From positions 1-50,002 of the forward strand of contig BQXR01000012.1 in the NCBI GenBank assembly GCA_033238645.1: DNA of 50,002 bases, written 5' to 3'. The position numbers and the translations under genes were made by a program. The DNA comes from Thiomicrorhabdus sp033238645. GTDB lineage: Bacteria; Pseudomonadota; Gammaproteobacteria; Thiomicrospirales; Thiomicrospiraceae. The notes beneath the pieces are model-generated. The model was not told the origin of the DNA and did not search any database. It saw nothing but the letters and a program-made list of their open reading frames with translations. Of the stretch, positions 7,179 to 16,496 are shown piece by piece. The stretch's first letter is position 1. Each line of letters begins with the position of its first letter.

Positions 7179-9824
7179 ATGTCTACATTTGCACGTGAAA
7201 TTATTCCCATTGCGTTAGAAGATGAAATGGAACAATCCTACTTAAGTTACGCCATGAGCGTAATTGTTGGTAGAGCACTTCCTGATGTAAGAGATGGTTT
7301 AAAGCCTGTTCACCGCCGTGTGTTATATGCGATGAACGTATTAAATAACGACTTTAATAAGCCTTACAAAAAATCAGCCCGTATTGTCGGGGATGTAATT
7401 GGTAAATATCACCCTCACGGTGACACAGCGGTTTATGACACTATCGTTCGTATGGCGCAGCCTTTCTCATTGCGTTATATGTTGGTCGATGGTCAAGGTA
7501 ACTTCGGGTCGGTTGATGGTGATTCTCCTGCAGCGATGCGTTATACAGAAATCCGTATGTCGAAGATTGCACACCACCTGCTAGCGGATCTTGACAAAGA
7601 AACAGTTAATTTTGCAGAAAACTATGATGGGTCTGAGTCAGAGCCAGTAGTTCTGCCAACACGCATTCCTAATCTGCTAGTAAATGGTTCATCTGGTATC
7701 GCAGTTGGTATGGCAACAAATATTCCACCACACAATTTAACCGAAACTGTGAGTGCATGTTTAGCCTTTATTGATAATCCAGATATTGATCTGGATGGTC
7801 TAATGGAGCACATCCCGGGTCCTGATTTTCCAACCTACGGAATTATCAATGGTGCATCGGGGATTCGTGAAGCTTATGAGACTGGACGTGGTCGCGTTAA
7901 GATCCGTGCTAAGACCTCTATTGAAACGGATAAGTCTGGTAAATCAAAGGTCATTGTTGATGAGCTACCTTATCAAGTAAATAAAGCACGCCTAATTGAG
8001 CGTATTGCAGAACTGATCAAAGAGAAGAAAATTGACGGTATTACTGCATTGCGTGATGAGTCCGATAAGGACGGTATGCGTATTGTGATTGAGCTTCGTC
8101 GTGGCGAAGTGCCTGAAGTGATGATCAATAACCTCTATAAGCAAACTGCAATGCAGACGGTTTTTGGTGTCAATATGGTTGCCTTGATTGATGGCCAACC
8201 TAAATTATTGAACCTAAGACAGATCATTGAAGCATTTATTAAACATCGTCGTGAAGTGGTGACACGTCGTACCATCTTTGAACTACGTAAGGCGCGTGAA
8301 AAAGCCCATACGTTAGAAGGTTTAGCGGTTGCTCTGAATAATATCGATGAGATGATTGAGTTAATTAAAGCGTCTCCAAGCCCTGCGGTTGCTAAGGAGC
8401 GCATGCTTGAAAGAGATTGGGCAATTGGTAAAGTAGTTGAACTACTAGAACGCGTTGAGATGAAGGATGTTCGTCCTGAAGATCTTCCAGCTGGTTTTGG
8501 TGCAGATGGATCTGTCTATAAGCTATCACCAGTTCAAGCTCAGTCAATTCTTGAGATGCGTCTACACCGTTTAACAGGTTTAGAGCAAGATAAGATCATT
8601 GCTGAGTACCAAGGTCTGATTGAAAAAATCGCTGAGTACCTAGATATTCTACGCAACCCTGATCGTCTAACAGAAGTGGTTAGAGAAGAGCTTAATGAAG
8701 TGGTTGAAACTTTTGGTGATGTTCGTCGTACTGAGATTGATTACAGCTACCAAGATTTAGATGCCGAAGATTTGATTGCGGTTGAAGACCGTATTGTGAC
8801 ACTGTCACAAGATGGTTATATCAAGACTCAACCATTAAGCGATTATCGCGCCCAGAAGCGTGGTGGACGTGGTAAGTCTGCAACTGCGATGAAAGAAGAA
8901 GATGAAGTCGGTCAACTATTTGTTGCGAGTACACACGATATGCTGCTGTGCTTTTCTAATAAAGGTAAGTTGTACTGGCAGAAAACGTGGCAGTTACCAT
9001 TAGCCAGTCGTGGAAGCCGTGGTAAGCCAATTATTAATATACTGCCATTAGATGATGGTGAACACATTACTTCAGTACTTCCTGTTGATGAGTTTGATGA
9101 TGAGCGTATTGTCTTTATGGCAACACGTAACTCAGTGGTTAAGCGTGTTAAGTTAAAAGATTTCTCACGTCCTCGTGCAAACGGAATTATTGCTGTTGAT
9201 CTTTTGGATGATGATGAGCTGGTGGGTACTGCGCTGACTGATGGTGAGCAAGAGATCATGTTGTTCAGTAATATCGGTAAAGCAATTCGCTTTAAAGAGA
9301 GTGATGTTCGTGTTATGGGTCGTACGGCTCGTGGTGTAAGAGGTATGAAGCTGACTGAAGATGCTAAGGTGATTAGCATGCAAGTTGCCAAATCAGATAC
9401 GCTTATTCTAACAGCGACAGAGAACGGCTTTGGTAAGTGTACACCCGTGGATGATTACTCTACGATTAATCGTGGTGGTCAGGGTGTTATCTCTATCAAA
9501 ACATCGGATCGAAATGGGTGTGTTGTTGCCGCGGTAGCCGTTGTACCAGAGCAAGAGATGGTTCTAATCACTAATAAAGCAACACTGGTAAGAGCACGTG
9601 TTTCGGACGTCTCTGTGGTTGGGCGTAATACTCAAGGCGTTAAGTTAATCAATGTTGGTAAAGGTGAGCAAGTCGTTAGCTTGGCCGTTGTTGATGTTGA
9701 AGAAGTCTTAGATGAAGATGTGATTGAAGGTGAAGTTGCTGGAACAGCAGAAGCAACTGAAGCAGTTAAATCTACAGTTGAGTCAAGTGAAACCACAACT
9801 GAAAACACTGACGCGACAGATTAA
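7179..9824 (+). CDS. gyrA: DNA gyrase subunit A
   Basis: 881 residues, the usual GyrA length. With GyrB it forms the A2B2 enzyme that introduces negative supercoils using ATP. The quinolone-resistance region reads HPHGDTAVYDT, with Thr at the E. coli Ser83 position (also Thr in P. aeruginosa) and Asp at position 87. The active-site Tyr is in AAMRYTEIR. The C-terminal beta-pinwheel begins with the GyrA-box AQKRGGRGKS, which marks gyrase rather than topoisomerase IV, and an acidic Glu/Thr/Asp-rich tail ends the protein. First gene of the plus-strand housekeeping run; 113 bp separate it from serC. Confidence 0.98.
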   Translation: MSTFAREIIPIALEDEMEQSYLSYAMSVIVGRALPDVRDGLKPVHRRVLYAMNVLNNDFNKPYKKSARIVGDVIGKYHPHGDTAVYDTIVRMAQPFSLRYMLVDGQGNFGSVDGDSPAAMRYTEIRMSKIAHHLLADLDKETVNFAENYDGSESEPVVLPTRIPNLLVNGSSGIAVGMATNIPPHNLTETVSACLAFIDNPDIDLDGLMEHIPGPDFPTYGIINGASGIREAYETGRGRVKIRAKTSIETDKSGKSKVIVDELPYQVNKARLIERIAELIKEKKIDGITALRDESDKDGMRIVIELRRGEVPEVMINNLYKQTAMQTVFGVNMVALIDGQPKLLNLRQIIEAFIKHRREVVTRRTIFELRKAREKAHTLEGLAVALNNIDEMIELIKASPSPAVAKERMLERDWAIGKVVELLERVEMKDVRPEDLPAGFGADGSVYKLSPVQAQSILEMRLHRLTGLEQDKIIAEYQGLIEKIAEYLDILRNPDRLTEVVREELNEVVETFGDVRRTEIDYSYQDLDAEDLIAVEDRIVTLSQDGYIKTQPLSDYRAQKRGGRGKSATAMKEEDEVGQLFVASTHDMLLCFSNKGKLYWQKTWQLPLASRGSRGKPIINILPLDDGEHITSVLPVDEFDDERIVFMATRNSVVKRVKLKDFSRPRANGIIAVDLLDDDELVGTALTDGEQEIMLFSNIGKAIRFKESDVRVMGRTARGVRGMKLTEDAKVISMQVAKSDTLILTATENGFGKCTPVDDYSTINRGGQGVISIKTSDRNGCVVAAVAVVPEQEMVLITNKATLVRARVSDVSVVGRNTQGVKLINVGKGEQVVSLAVVDVEEVLDEDVIEGEVAGTAEATEAVKSTVESSETTTENTDATD

Positions 9825-9937
9825 AACGAAGCAGAATAAAGATTAACTAATACAGGTTAACTTTATGTTTTTATAAGGTTAATCTACTTTTTTGGGTTTA
9901 AATAAACCAAAAATGAGTAATAAGGAATATAAGTTAG

Positions 9938-11029
9938 ATGGCAAGAGCATTTAATTTTAGTGCAGGCCCTGCAATGTTGCCTGAAGCGGTAATGCGTAAG
10001 GCAGCTGCTGAGTTTTTAGATTGGAACAATACAGGTATGTCTGTGATGGAAATGAGCCATCGCAGTAAAGAGTACATGTCAGTTGCTCACCAGATCGAAG
10101 CTGATCTACGCGAAGTGATGGATATCCCTGATAATTACAAGGTGCTATTTTTACACGGTGGTGCCTCTATGCAGTTTTCAGGTATTCCGTTGAACCTAAC
10201 TGAGCAGGGGGATACTGTTGATTATTTTGCTTCTGGTGTCTGGTCTGCCAAAGCAATTAAAGAAGCGGCACGCTATGCGAACGTAAATATCGTTGCGGGT
10301 GAAGGAGCTAACCCAACCGAGATCCCAGATATGGACACCTGGAAGTTTAGTCCTGATGCTAAATATATCCACCTGTGTTCTAACGAAACGATTACAGGTC
10401 TTGAGTTTCAGGACGATGAACTAGAGCATATTTTTGCACAGGGTAAGCCCGTTATTGCCGATATGTCTTCAAATATTATGTGCCGTGAGATTGATGTGAG
10501 TAAGTATGCCATCATCTATGCAGGTGCACAGAAGAATATAGGCCCTGCTGGTCTATCTATTATGATTATTCGTGACAATATGATTGGCCATGCACGTGAT
10601 ATTACGCCATCTCTATTGAACTGGCAGACTTATGCTAATAATGAGTCTATGTTTAATACCCCAGCAACCTATGCTTGGTATTTAGCCGGCTTGGTGTTTG
10701 ATTGGTTAAAGTCGAATGGGGGGGTAAAAGCAATTTCCGTCATTAATGAGCGTAAGGCCAGAAAGCTTTATGACTATATTGATGGGTCTGACTTTTACTC
10801 TAATAGTATTAAGGTCTCTGAGCGCTCTTGGATGAATGTTACCTTTGACTTAAAAAACACCGATTTTGATGCCGAGTTTTTAAAGCAGTCTACTGCTACG
10901 GGCTTATTGAGTTTAAAAGGTCACAAAGCTTTTGGAGGTATGCGTGCCAGTATCTACAATGCAATGCCTGAAGAGGGTATTGATGCGTTGATCGACTTTA
11001 TGCAGAAGTTTGCGGCGCAATACACTTAA
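9938..11029 (+). CDS. serC: Phosphoserine aminotransferase
   Basis: 363 residues, typical for SerC. It transaminates 3-phosphohydroxypyruvate with glutamate in serine synthesis and also acts in pyridoxal phosphate synthesis. The start FNFSAGPAMLP is the family signature; the PLP lysine is in YAGAQKNIGPAG, with LHGGASMQF and the ending HKAFGGMRASIYNAMP also conserved. It is the first of the serC-pheA-hisC-tyrA-aroA-cmk series, a known gammaproteobacterial supraoperon linking serine and aromatic synthesis; gap to pheA 48 bp. Confidence 0.97.
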   Translation: MARAFNFSAGPAMLPEAVMRKAAAEFLDWNNTGMSVMEMSHRSKEYMSVAHQIEADLREVMDIPDNYKVLFLHGGASMQFSGIPLNLTEQGDTVDYFASGVWSAKAIKEAARYANVNIVAGEGANPTEIPDMDTWKFSPDAKYIHLCSNETITGLEFQDDELEHIFAQGKPVIADMSSNIMCREIDVSKYAIIYAGAQKNIGPAGLSIMIIRDNMIGHARDITPSLLNWQTYANNESMFNTPATYAWYLAGLVFDWLKSNGGVKAISVINERKARKLYDYIDGSDFYSNSIKVSERSWMNVTFDLKNTDFDAEFLKQSTATGLLSLKGHKAFGGMRASIYNAMPEEGIDALIDFMQKFAAQYT

Positions 11030-11077
11030 TGAATAGCTATATCCCTTAATACCACACTAGACAATACAGGCTTTTTA

Positions 11078-12169
11078 ATGACTACTGAACAAGTTCAACT
11101 GACTGAGATTAGAAATGAAATTGATGCTATTGATTCTCAAATCCAAGATTTGATTGGTCAAAGAGCACAGTGTGCACAAAAAGTTGCTGATATTAAAACG
11201 CAGGGTGGCAAAGTTGAGGTGGTATTTTATCGCCCTGAGCGTGAAGCTCAGGTACTACGTGCGGTTAAAGAGCGTAATAACAGTCTGTTGCCTGATGAAG
11301 AGATGGCAAAACTTTTTAGAGAGATTATGTCAGCCTGCTTAGCGCTTGAGCAACCGACTACGGTAGCTTATTTAGGGCCAGAGGGAAGTTACACTCATGC
11401 GAGTGTTATTAAGCAGTTTGGCTCTTCGGCACATCCTGTAGCGGTTTCTACAATTGAAGATGTATTTGATGTTGTAGAAAAAGGCCAAGCAAGTTACGGT
11501 ATTGTGCCAGTTGAGAACTCATCAGAAGGAATTGTTAAGAGCACACAAAATGCACTGCTTAAAACCAGCCTTAAAATCTCAGGTGAGGTAGATTTAGCGA
11601 TTCATCACTGTCTACTGTCCAAATCAGCAACTACCGAAACGGTTAAAAAAGTTGTTGCCCATCAACAGGCGCTTGGCCAGTGTGAGCAGTGGATCAAGAA
11701 TAATTTACCTTGGGTTGAGATTGAAGCAGTTGATTCAAATGCTTTAGCAGCCAAAATGGCACAAACAGACAACTCCATTGCAGCAATTGCATCAGAGCAG
11801 GCAGCTCAGCTATATCAACTTAATATTCTTGAATCTAATATTGAAGACCAAAATGACAATACCACTAAGTTTTGGGTACTAGGTAAAGAGGCGACTCAAT
11901 CGAGTGGTGACGATAAAACTGCGATTGTTATTTCTATGAAAAATACTTCAGGTGCTTTATTAGATATTTTGGCCTCATTTAGTCAGCGTGATATTAATAT
12001 GACCCGTATTATTTCACGTCCATCAACTGACAAGACTTGGGATTATCAGTTCTTTATAGATATTCTAGGCCATAAAGATGATGAGAATCTGCATCAAGCC
12101 CTTGCTGAAGTTGAGTCTCAAGCTGCTTTTTTTAAGTTGCTGGGCTCCTTTCCCGTTTCCCCACTTTAA
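11078..12169 (+). CDS. pheA: PheA, chorismate mutase / prephenate dehydratase
   Basis: 363 residues: N-terminal AroQ-type chorismate mutase (about 1-90, with LIGQRAQCAQKVADIK), prephenate dehydratase (about 95-270, YLGPEGSYTHAS and PVENSSEGIV) and a C-terminal ACT domain. It converts chorismate to phenylpyruvate for phenylalanine. In the ACT domain the motif normally ESRP/ETRP (phenylalanine binding) reads ISRP in MTRIISRPS, so feedback inhibition could be weakened (inference). The other ACT motif, SGALLDIL, is intact. It is tightly followed by hisC (20 bp gap). Confidence 0.96.
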   Translation: MTTEQVQLTEIRNEIDAIDSQIQDLIGQRAQCAQKVADIKTQGGKVEVVFYRPEREAQVLRAVKERNNSLLPDEEMAKLFREIMSACLALEQPTTVAYLGPEGSYTHASVIKQFGSSAHPVAVSTIEDVFDVVEKGQASYGIVPVENSSEGIVKSTQNALLKTSLKISGEVDLAIHHCLLSKSATTETVKKVVAHQQALGQCEQWIKNNLPWVEIEAVDSNALAAKMAQTDNSIAAIASEQAAQLYQLNILESNIEDQNDNTTKFWVLGKEATQSSGDDKTAIVISMKNTSGALLDILASFSQRDINMTRIISRPSTDKTWDYQFFIDILGHKDDENLHQALAEVESQAAFFKLLGSFPVSPL

Positions 12170-12189
12170 TAAGATAAATATTATTAATT

Positions 12190-13317
12190 ATGAACGAAAT
12201 AAATAACACTTTTTGTGATATTGTCCAGCCTCAAGTGCTTGGGATTCACCCTTACATTCCTGGAAAGCCAGTGAGTGAATTAAAGCGTGAGTTAGGCTTA
12301 ACTTATATCTCGAAGCTAGCATCTAATGAAAATCCTCTGGGTGCTAGTCCAAAAGCGATTGAAGCGATTCAGAGTGAGCTTAAAGAGATTGCTCGCTATC
12401 CTGATGGTGGTGCATATGCTTTAAAGAGCAAGCTATCAGAGATGCTTGCTATTAAGCCAACACAACTGGCGATAGGTAATGGCTCAAATGAACTGCTTGA
12501 GTTAGTTGCCCGTGTATTTGCAGGGCCTGGTGATGAGATTATCTACTCTCAGTATGCATTTGCTGTTTATCCTATTTCTGCCCAGATTGTTGGTGCCACT
12601 GGTATTGAAGTCCCCGCTGTTAATTGGGGGCATGACCTACAAGCCATGCTTGCCGCTATTACCGATAAAACTAAACTAATTTATATTGCAAACCCGAACA
12701 ACCCTACTGGCACGCTTTTTAAACGCGATGAGTGGGAAGCCTTTATAAGCCAAGTACCTAAAAAGGTAGTAGTCGTTTTAGATGAAGCTTATATCGAGTA
12801 TGCACAAGCGCAGCATGCATCTAGCGAATATCCTGATGGGCTTGATTATATTAATGAGTACTCTAATTTAATGGTTTCAAGGACTTTCTCTAAGGCTTAT
12901 GGGCTTGCTTCCTTGAGAGTGGGTTATTTATTTGGCTGTGAGGAGATTATTCAATATATCAATCAGATGCGCGCGCCATTTAATGTTAATCATTATGCAC
13001 AAGTTGCGGCAACTGCTGCTATAGGAGACACTGCGTTCGTCGAGAAAAGTGTTTTAGTTAATCAGCAGGGGATGCGTCAGTTAACATCAGCCTTGTCGGA
13101 ACTAGCAATTAACTATATTCCATCAGCAGGAAACTTTATCTGTATTGAGCTGGGGGGGCACGCTCTAGAGGTTAATCAGATGCTACTAGCGGAGGGTGTT
13201 ATTGTCAGACCCGTCGCTAATTATGGTTTAAATCATTTCTTACGTGTCTCTATTGGTACTCAAGTTGAGAATCAGCACTTTATTGACTCATTAAAGTTGG
13301 TTTTAAAAAATGTCTAA
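12190..13317 (+). CDS. hisC: Histidinol-phosphate / aromatic aminotransferase
   Basis: 375 residues, class II aminotransferase. SNENPLG near the N-terminus, NPNNPTGT and SRTFSKAYGLASLRVGY (PLP Lys) are diagnostic for HisC. In this gene neighbourhood (as hisC2 in Pseudomonas) the enzyme is thought to serve aromatic transamination as well as histidinol-phosphate. Both roles are family knowledge; specificity is not visible. Its 3' end overlaps tyrA by 8 bp, indicating translational coupling. Confidence 0.95.
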   Translation: MNEINNTFCDIVQPQVLGIHPYIPGKPVSELKRELGLTYISKLASNENPLGASPKAIEAIQSELKEIARYPDGGAYALKSKLSEMLAIKPTQLAIGNGSNELLELVARVFAGPGDEIIYSQYAFAVYPISAQIVGATGIEVPAVNWGHDLQAMLAAITDKTKLIYIANPNNPTGTLFKRDEWEAFISQVPKKVVVVLDEAYIEYAQAQHASSEYPDGLDYINEYSNLMVSRTFSKAYGLASLRVGYLFGCEEIIQYINQMRAPFNVNHYAQVAATAAIGDTAFVEKSVLVNQQGMRQLTSALSELAINYIPSAGNFICIELGGHALEVNQMLLAEGVIVRPVANYGLNHFLRVSIGTQVENQHFIDSLKLVLKNV

Positions 13318-14182
13318 TCCAGTGTTACTAAATAAAATAACAGTGGTCGGTGTTGGCTTAATTGGCGGTTCTTTTGCAAAAGGGCTTAAAGACTTAGGTC
13401 TGGTTAATACAATTTCAGGATTTGGAAGTAACCCAGTTAATTTGCAAAAAGCCCTTGATTTAGGGGTGATTGACGAATTTAGCGTTGATATGCAAGAAGC
13501 TATTGCTGATAGTGATCTTGTTATGCTTTCTGTGCCGCTGGGAGTTATGCAGTCGGTTTTAGAACAGATGAAACCCTTTCTAAAACCAGGCACCATTATC
13601 ACAGATGCGGGTAGCGCTAAAGTAAGTGTTATCAATGCTGTGCAATCTGTATTTGGAGAGCTGCCTAAACACTTTATTCCTGGCCATCCCATTGCAGGCA
13701 AAGAAAAAAGTGGTGTCGAAACTGCTGATTCAGGCCTGTTCATAAACCACCGTGTGATTTTAACACCAACTGAAGCTTCTTGTCCTGAAGCGCTCGCCAC
13801 GGTTATTCAATTATGGTCTGCTTTAGGTGCTAATGTTGAGACTATGTCGGCAAGTCAGCATGATGATGTCTTCGCGGCAACAAGCCATTTACCGCATCTA
13901 CTTGCTTATGCTTTAGTAGATATGCTGGATGAGCATGAAGAGTTAGGCAATGTATTTCCATATACAGCAGGGGGGTTCCGTGATTTTACTCGAATCGCCT
14001 CTAGCGATGCCACCATGTGGCGGGATATTTCTGTCACTAACTCTGAGGCAATTGTTAAGTGGTTAAAAAACTACCAAGCGTCTATTTCTGAGTTAACTGA
14101 GCTGGTCGAGAATAAAGATGGCGTCAAACTACACAAGTTATTTACTGATGCAAAGATTGCTAGAGATAAGCACATAGCGTAA
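13310..14182 (+). CDS. tyrA: Prephenate dehydrogenase
   Basis: 290 residues. It oxidises and decarboxylates prephenate to 4-hydroxyphenylpyruvate for tyrosine. The dinucleotide fold is VVGVGLIGGSFAKGL; HPIAGKEKSGVE carries the catalytic His/Ser region and TAGGFRDFTRIASSD the conserved C-terminal part. There is no chorismate mutase or ACT domain, so it is monofunctional. In Pseudomonas the homologous gene is fused to aroA; here they are separate, 87 bp apart. The start overlaps hisC by 8 bp. Confidence 0.95.
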   Translation: MSNPVLLNKITVVGVGLIGGSFAKGLKDLGLVNTISGFGSNPVNLQKALDLGVIDEFSVDMQEAIADSDLVMLSVPLGVMQSVLEQMKPFLKPGTIITDAGSAKVSVINAVQSVFGELPKHFIPGHPIAGKEKSGVETADSGLFINHRVILTPTEASCPEALATVIQLWSALGANVETMSASQHDDVFAATSHLPHLLAYALVDMLDEHEELGNVFPYTAGGFRDFTRIASSDATMWRDISVTNSEAIVKWLKNYQASISELTELVENKDGVKLHKLFTDAKIARDKHIA

Positions 14183-14269
14183 CTTTGCTAAATTGATAGA
14201 GGCTAAGTAGTCTTAGGCTTTTTATTAATTTATAACGAAACTGATTTCAAAATAGAAAAGAACCAAACT

Positions 14270-15604
14270 ATGTCAAATGTAAAATTTAAAGTTCAGCCGG
14301 GCGGTACTATTAAAGGTCGTGTTCGAGTACCTGGTGATAAGTCAATCTCCCACCGTAGCATTATGTTGGGGTCAATTGCAGAAGGAATCACCACTGTCAC
14401 AGGTTTTTTAGAAGGTGCAGATGCATTAGCAACATTGCAGGCTTTCCGTGATATGGGTGTTAAAATCGAAGGGCCTGTAGATGGTAAAGTGACCATTCAT
14501 GGAGTTGGCTTAAGAGGCTTAAAAAAACCTATTAAGCCCATGGATATGGGAAACTCGGGGACTTCAACACGCTTATTAGCTGGTATTTTAGCGGGGCAGG
14601 ATTTTGACTGTGAGTTGATTGGTGATGCATCACTTTCTACACGTCCGATGAAACGTGTTACAAATCCATTGACAGAAATGGATGCTAAGATCGAAACTGC
14701 TGAAGGCGGCACTCTACCAATGAAAATATGTGGTCAGGGAAATAGACTTAAAGCAATCAACTATGTATTGCCAATGGCGAGTGCACAGGTTAAATCGTGT
14801 GTATTGTTAGCTGGTTTGTATGCTGATGGTCAGGTTTGTGCGACTGAGCCAGCACCTACACGAGATCACACAGAACGTATGTTGAATGGTTTTGGTTATG
14901 AGGTTAAGTCTAGAAAGCTTGATGATCAACGCATGAAAGCCTGCTTACAAGGTGGCGGGAAGTTAACTGGGCGCCATATTGATGTGCCTTCAGACATCTC
15001 TTCGGCGGCATTCTTTATAGCTGCTGCTGCGGTATCGAAAGGTTCTGACCTTGTGATTGAGCATGTAGGCATGAATCCGACTCGGGTCGGTATTGTTGAT
15101 ATCCTTAAATTAATGGGCTCTGACATTACTCTTGAAAATTTACATGAAGTGGGTGGCGAGCCTGTTGCTGATATTCATGTTCGTTATGCTCCGCTGAAAG
15201 GTATTCAAATTCCGGAAGCCTTGGTTGCTTTAGCGATTGATGAATTTCCTGTGATATTTGTGATTGCAGCAACGGCAGAAGGGCAGACAGTGTTGACGGG
15301 TGCAGAAGAGTTACGCGTGAAAGAGTCTGATCGTATTCAGGTAATGGCAGTTGCCCTACAGGCTGTTGGCATTGATGCAATACCAACACCTGACGGCATG
15401 ATTATTAATGGGGGTATTCAATCAGTTCAGAAAGCAGAGATTCAAAGTCACCATGACCACCGTATCTCAATGGCTATGACAATTGCTGGATTAAATGCAG
15501 TGTCAGAAATCATGATTGATGACTGTGCCAACGTAAATACTTCTTTCCCAACCTTTCTTGAGTTAATCAATGAAGTGGGAATGCAAGTTGCTGCGATTAA
15601 ATAA
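14270..15604 (+). CDS. aroA: EPSP synthase (3-phosphoshikimate 1-carboxyvinyltransferase)
   Basis: 444 residues. It transfers the enolpyruvyl group of PEP to shikimate 3-phosphate, step 6 of the shikimate pathway. Visible motifs: PGDKSISHRS, MDMGNSGTSTRLLAG, ELRVKESDRI and HDHRISMAM near the end. The GNSGTSTR form of the PEP loop, rather than GNAGTAMRP of E. coli AroA, places it in the lineage of Pseudomonas- and Gram-positive-type enzymes. It continues the aromatic operon; cmk follows after 18 bp. Confidence 0.97.
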   Translation: MSNVKFKVQPGGTIKGRVRVPGDKSISHRSIMLGSIAEGITTVTGFLEGADALATLQAFRDMGVKIEGPVDGKVTIHGVGLRGLKKPIKPMDMGNSGTSTRLLAGILAGQDFDCELIGDASLSTRPMKRVTNPLTEMDAKIETAEGGTLPMKICGQGNRLKAINYVLPMASAQVKSCVLLAGLYADGQVCATEPAPTRDHTERMLNGFGYEVKSRKLDDQRMKACLQGGGKLTGRHIDVPSDISSAAFFIAAAAVSKGSDLVIEHVGMNPTRVGIVDILKLMGSDITLENLHEVGGEPVADIHVRYAPLKGIQIPEALVALAIDEFPVIFVIAATAEGQTVLTGAEELRVKESDRIQVMAVALQAVGIDAIPTPDGMIINGGIQSVQKAEIQSHHDHRISMAMTIAGLNAVSEIMIDDCANVNTSFPTFLELINEVGMQVAAIK

Positions 15605-15622
15605 GCTTAGCGAGAAAATAAT

Positions 15623-16294
15623 ATGAACAATACAACTCCTGTAGTAACAATTGATGGCCCTAGTGGCGTAGGTAAGGGCACTCTCGCTCAGTACCTAACC
15701 AAGATTACGCAATTCAATTTACTTGATAGCGGTGCAATTTATAGAGCTTTGGCCTTTGGTGCAGTTAAGAATAAGCTGGCTCTTGATGACGTGCCTGCTT
15801 TAGTCGCGTTGGCTAAATCACTGCCTGTTGAGTTTATCAATACTACAATTGTTTACGAAGGTGAAGATGTGACCTCTGTCGTTCGTACGGAAGAGATAGC
15901 GGGTGTTGCATCAACAGTTGCTGTTATACCAGAAGTGCGTTCAGCCTTAATGCTACGTCAAAAGATATTTGCAACATCACCTGGTTTGATTGCTGATGGA
16001 CGAGATATGGGGACTGTTGTTTTCCCAAATGCAGATATTAAACTCTATTTAACCGCTTCGGCACAGATTCGCGCAGAAAGACGCGTTAATCAGTTGAAAA
16101 AACAAGGGTTTGATGCTAACATTGTCCAGATAACTCGAGATATTGAAGAAAGAGATGATCGAGATCTGAATCGTAAGACAGCGCCTTTAAAGCCTGCAGA
16201 AGATGCGATTATCATCGACACAAGCAATTTAAATATTGATGAAGTCTGCCAGAAAGCAGGTTCTTTACTGTCTAAAAAGGGCTTGATTGCATAA
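15623..16294 (+). CDS. cmk: Cytidylate kinase
   Basis: 223 residues. It phosphorylates CMP and dCMP to the diphosphates. The P-loop is IDGPSGVGKGTLAQ near residue 10; DGRDMGTVVFP and RDIEERDDRD are the CMP-binding and lid regions typical of bacterial Cmk. It is placed between aroA and rpsA as in many gammaproteobacteria and is followed by a terminator, so rpsA probably has its own promoter. Confidence 0.97.
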   Translation: MNNTTPVVTIDGPSGVGKGTLAQYLTKITQFNLLDSGAIYRALAFGAVKNKLALDDVPALVALAKSLPVEFINTTIVYEGEDVTSVVRTEEIAGVASTVAVIPEVRSALMLRQKIFATSPGLIADGRDMGTVVFPNADIKLYLTASAQIRAERRVNQLKKQGFDANIVQITRDIEERDDRDLNRKTAPLKPAEDAIIIDTSNLNIDEVCQKAGSLLSKKGLIA

Positions 16295-16359
16295 GGCTAA
16301 TCAAGCTGTTTATATTTAAAGATTTATATAACCTTTTAATATATAAAGATTTTTTAAGT

Positions 16360-16393
16360 CCTCGACTGCATTAGTGGTCGGGGATTTTGTTTT
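16360..16393 (+). terminator. Rho-independent terminator after cmk
   Basis: CCTCGACT (16360-16367) pairs with GGTCGGGG (16376-16383), with two G-U pairs and an 8-nt loop, followed by ATTTTGTTTTG. It lies 65 bp after the cmk stop and 103 bp before rpsA. Confidence 0.7.
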
Positions 16394-16496
16394 GTCAGCA
16401 ACTGGGATGCTGACACTTAACTAACTGACCCGTTGATTTAATTGATACTCCCATCCGACTTAAATTTACGGCTAGAAAAAAATGGAAGTTTTATCC

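Noticed and set aside
7399..9391. Several open frames of 60-160 codons in gyrA on both strands
   Set aside because: They lie wholly inside gyrA in other frames, have no family similarity and no ribosome sites.
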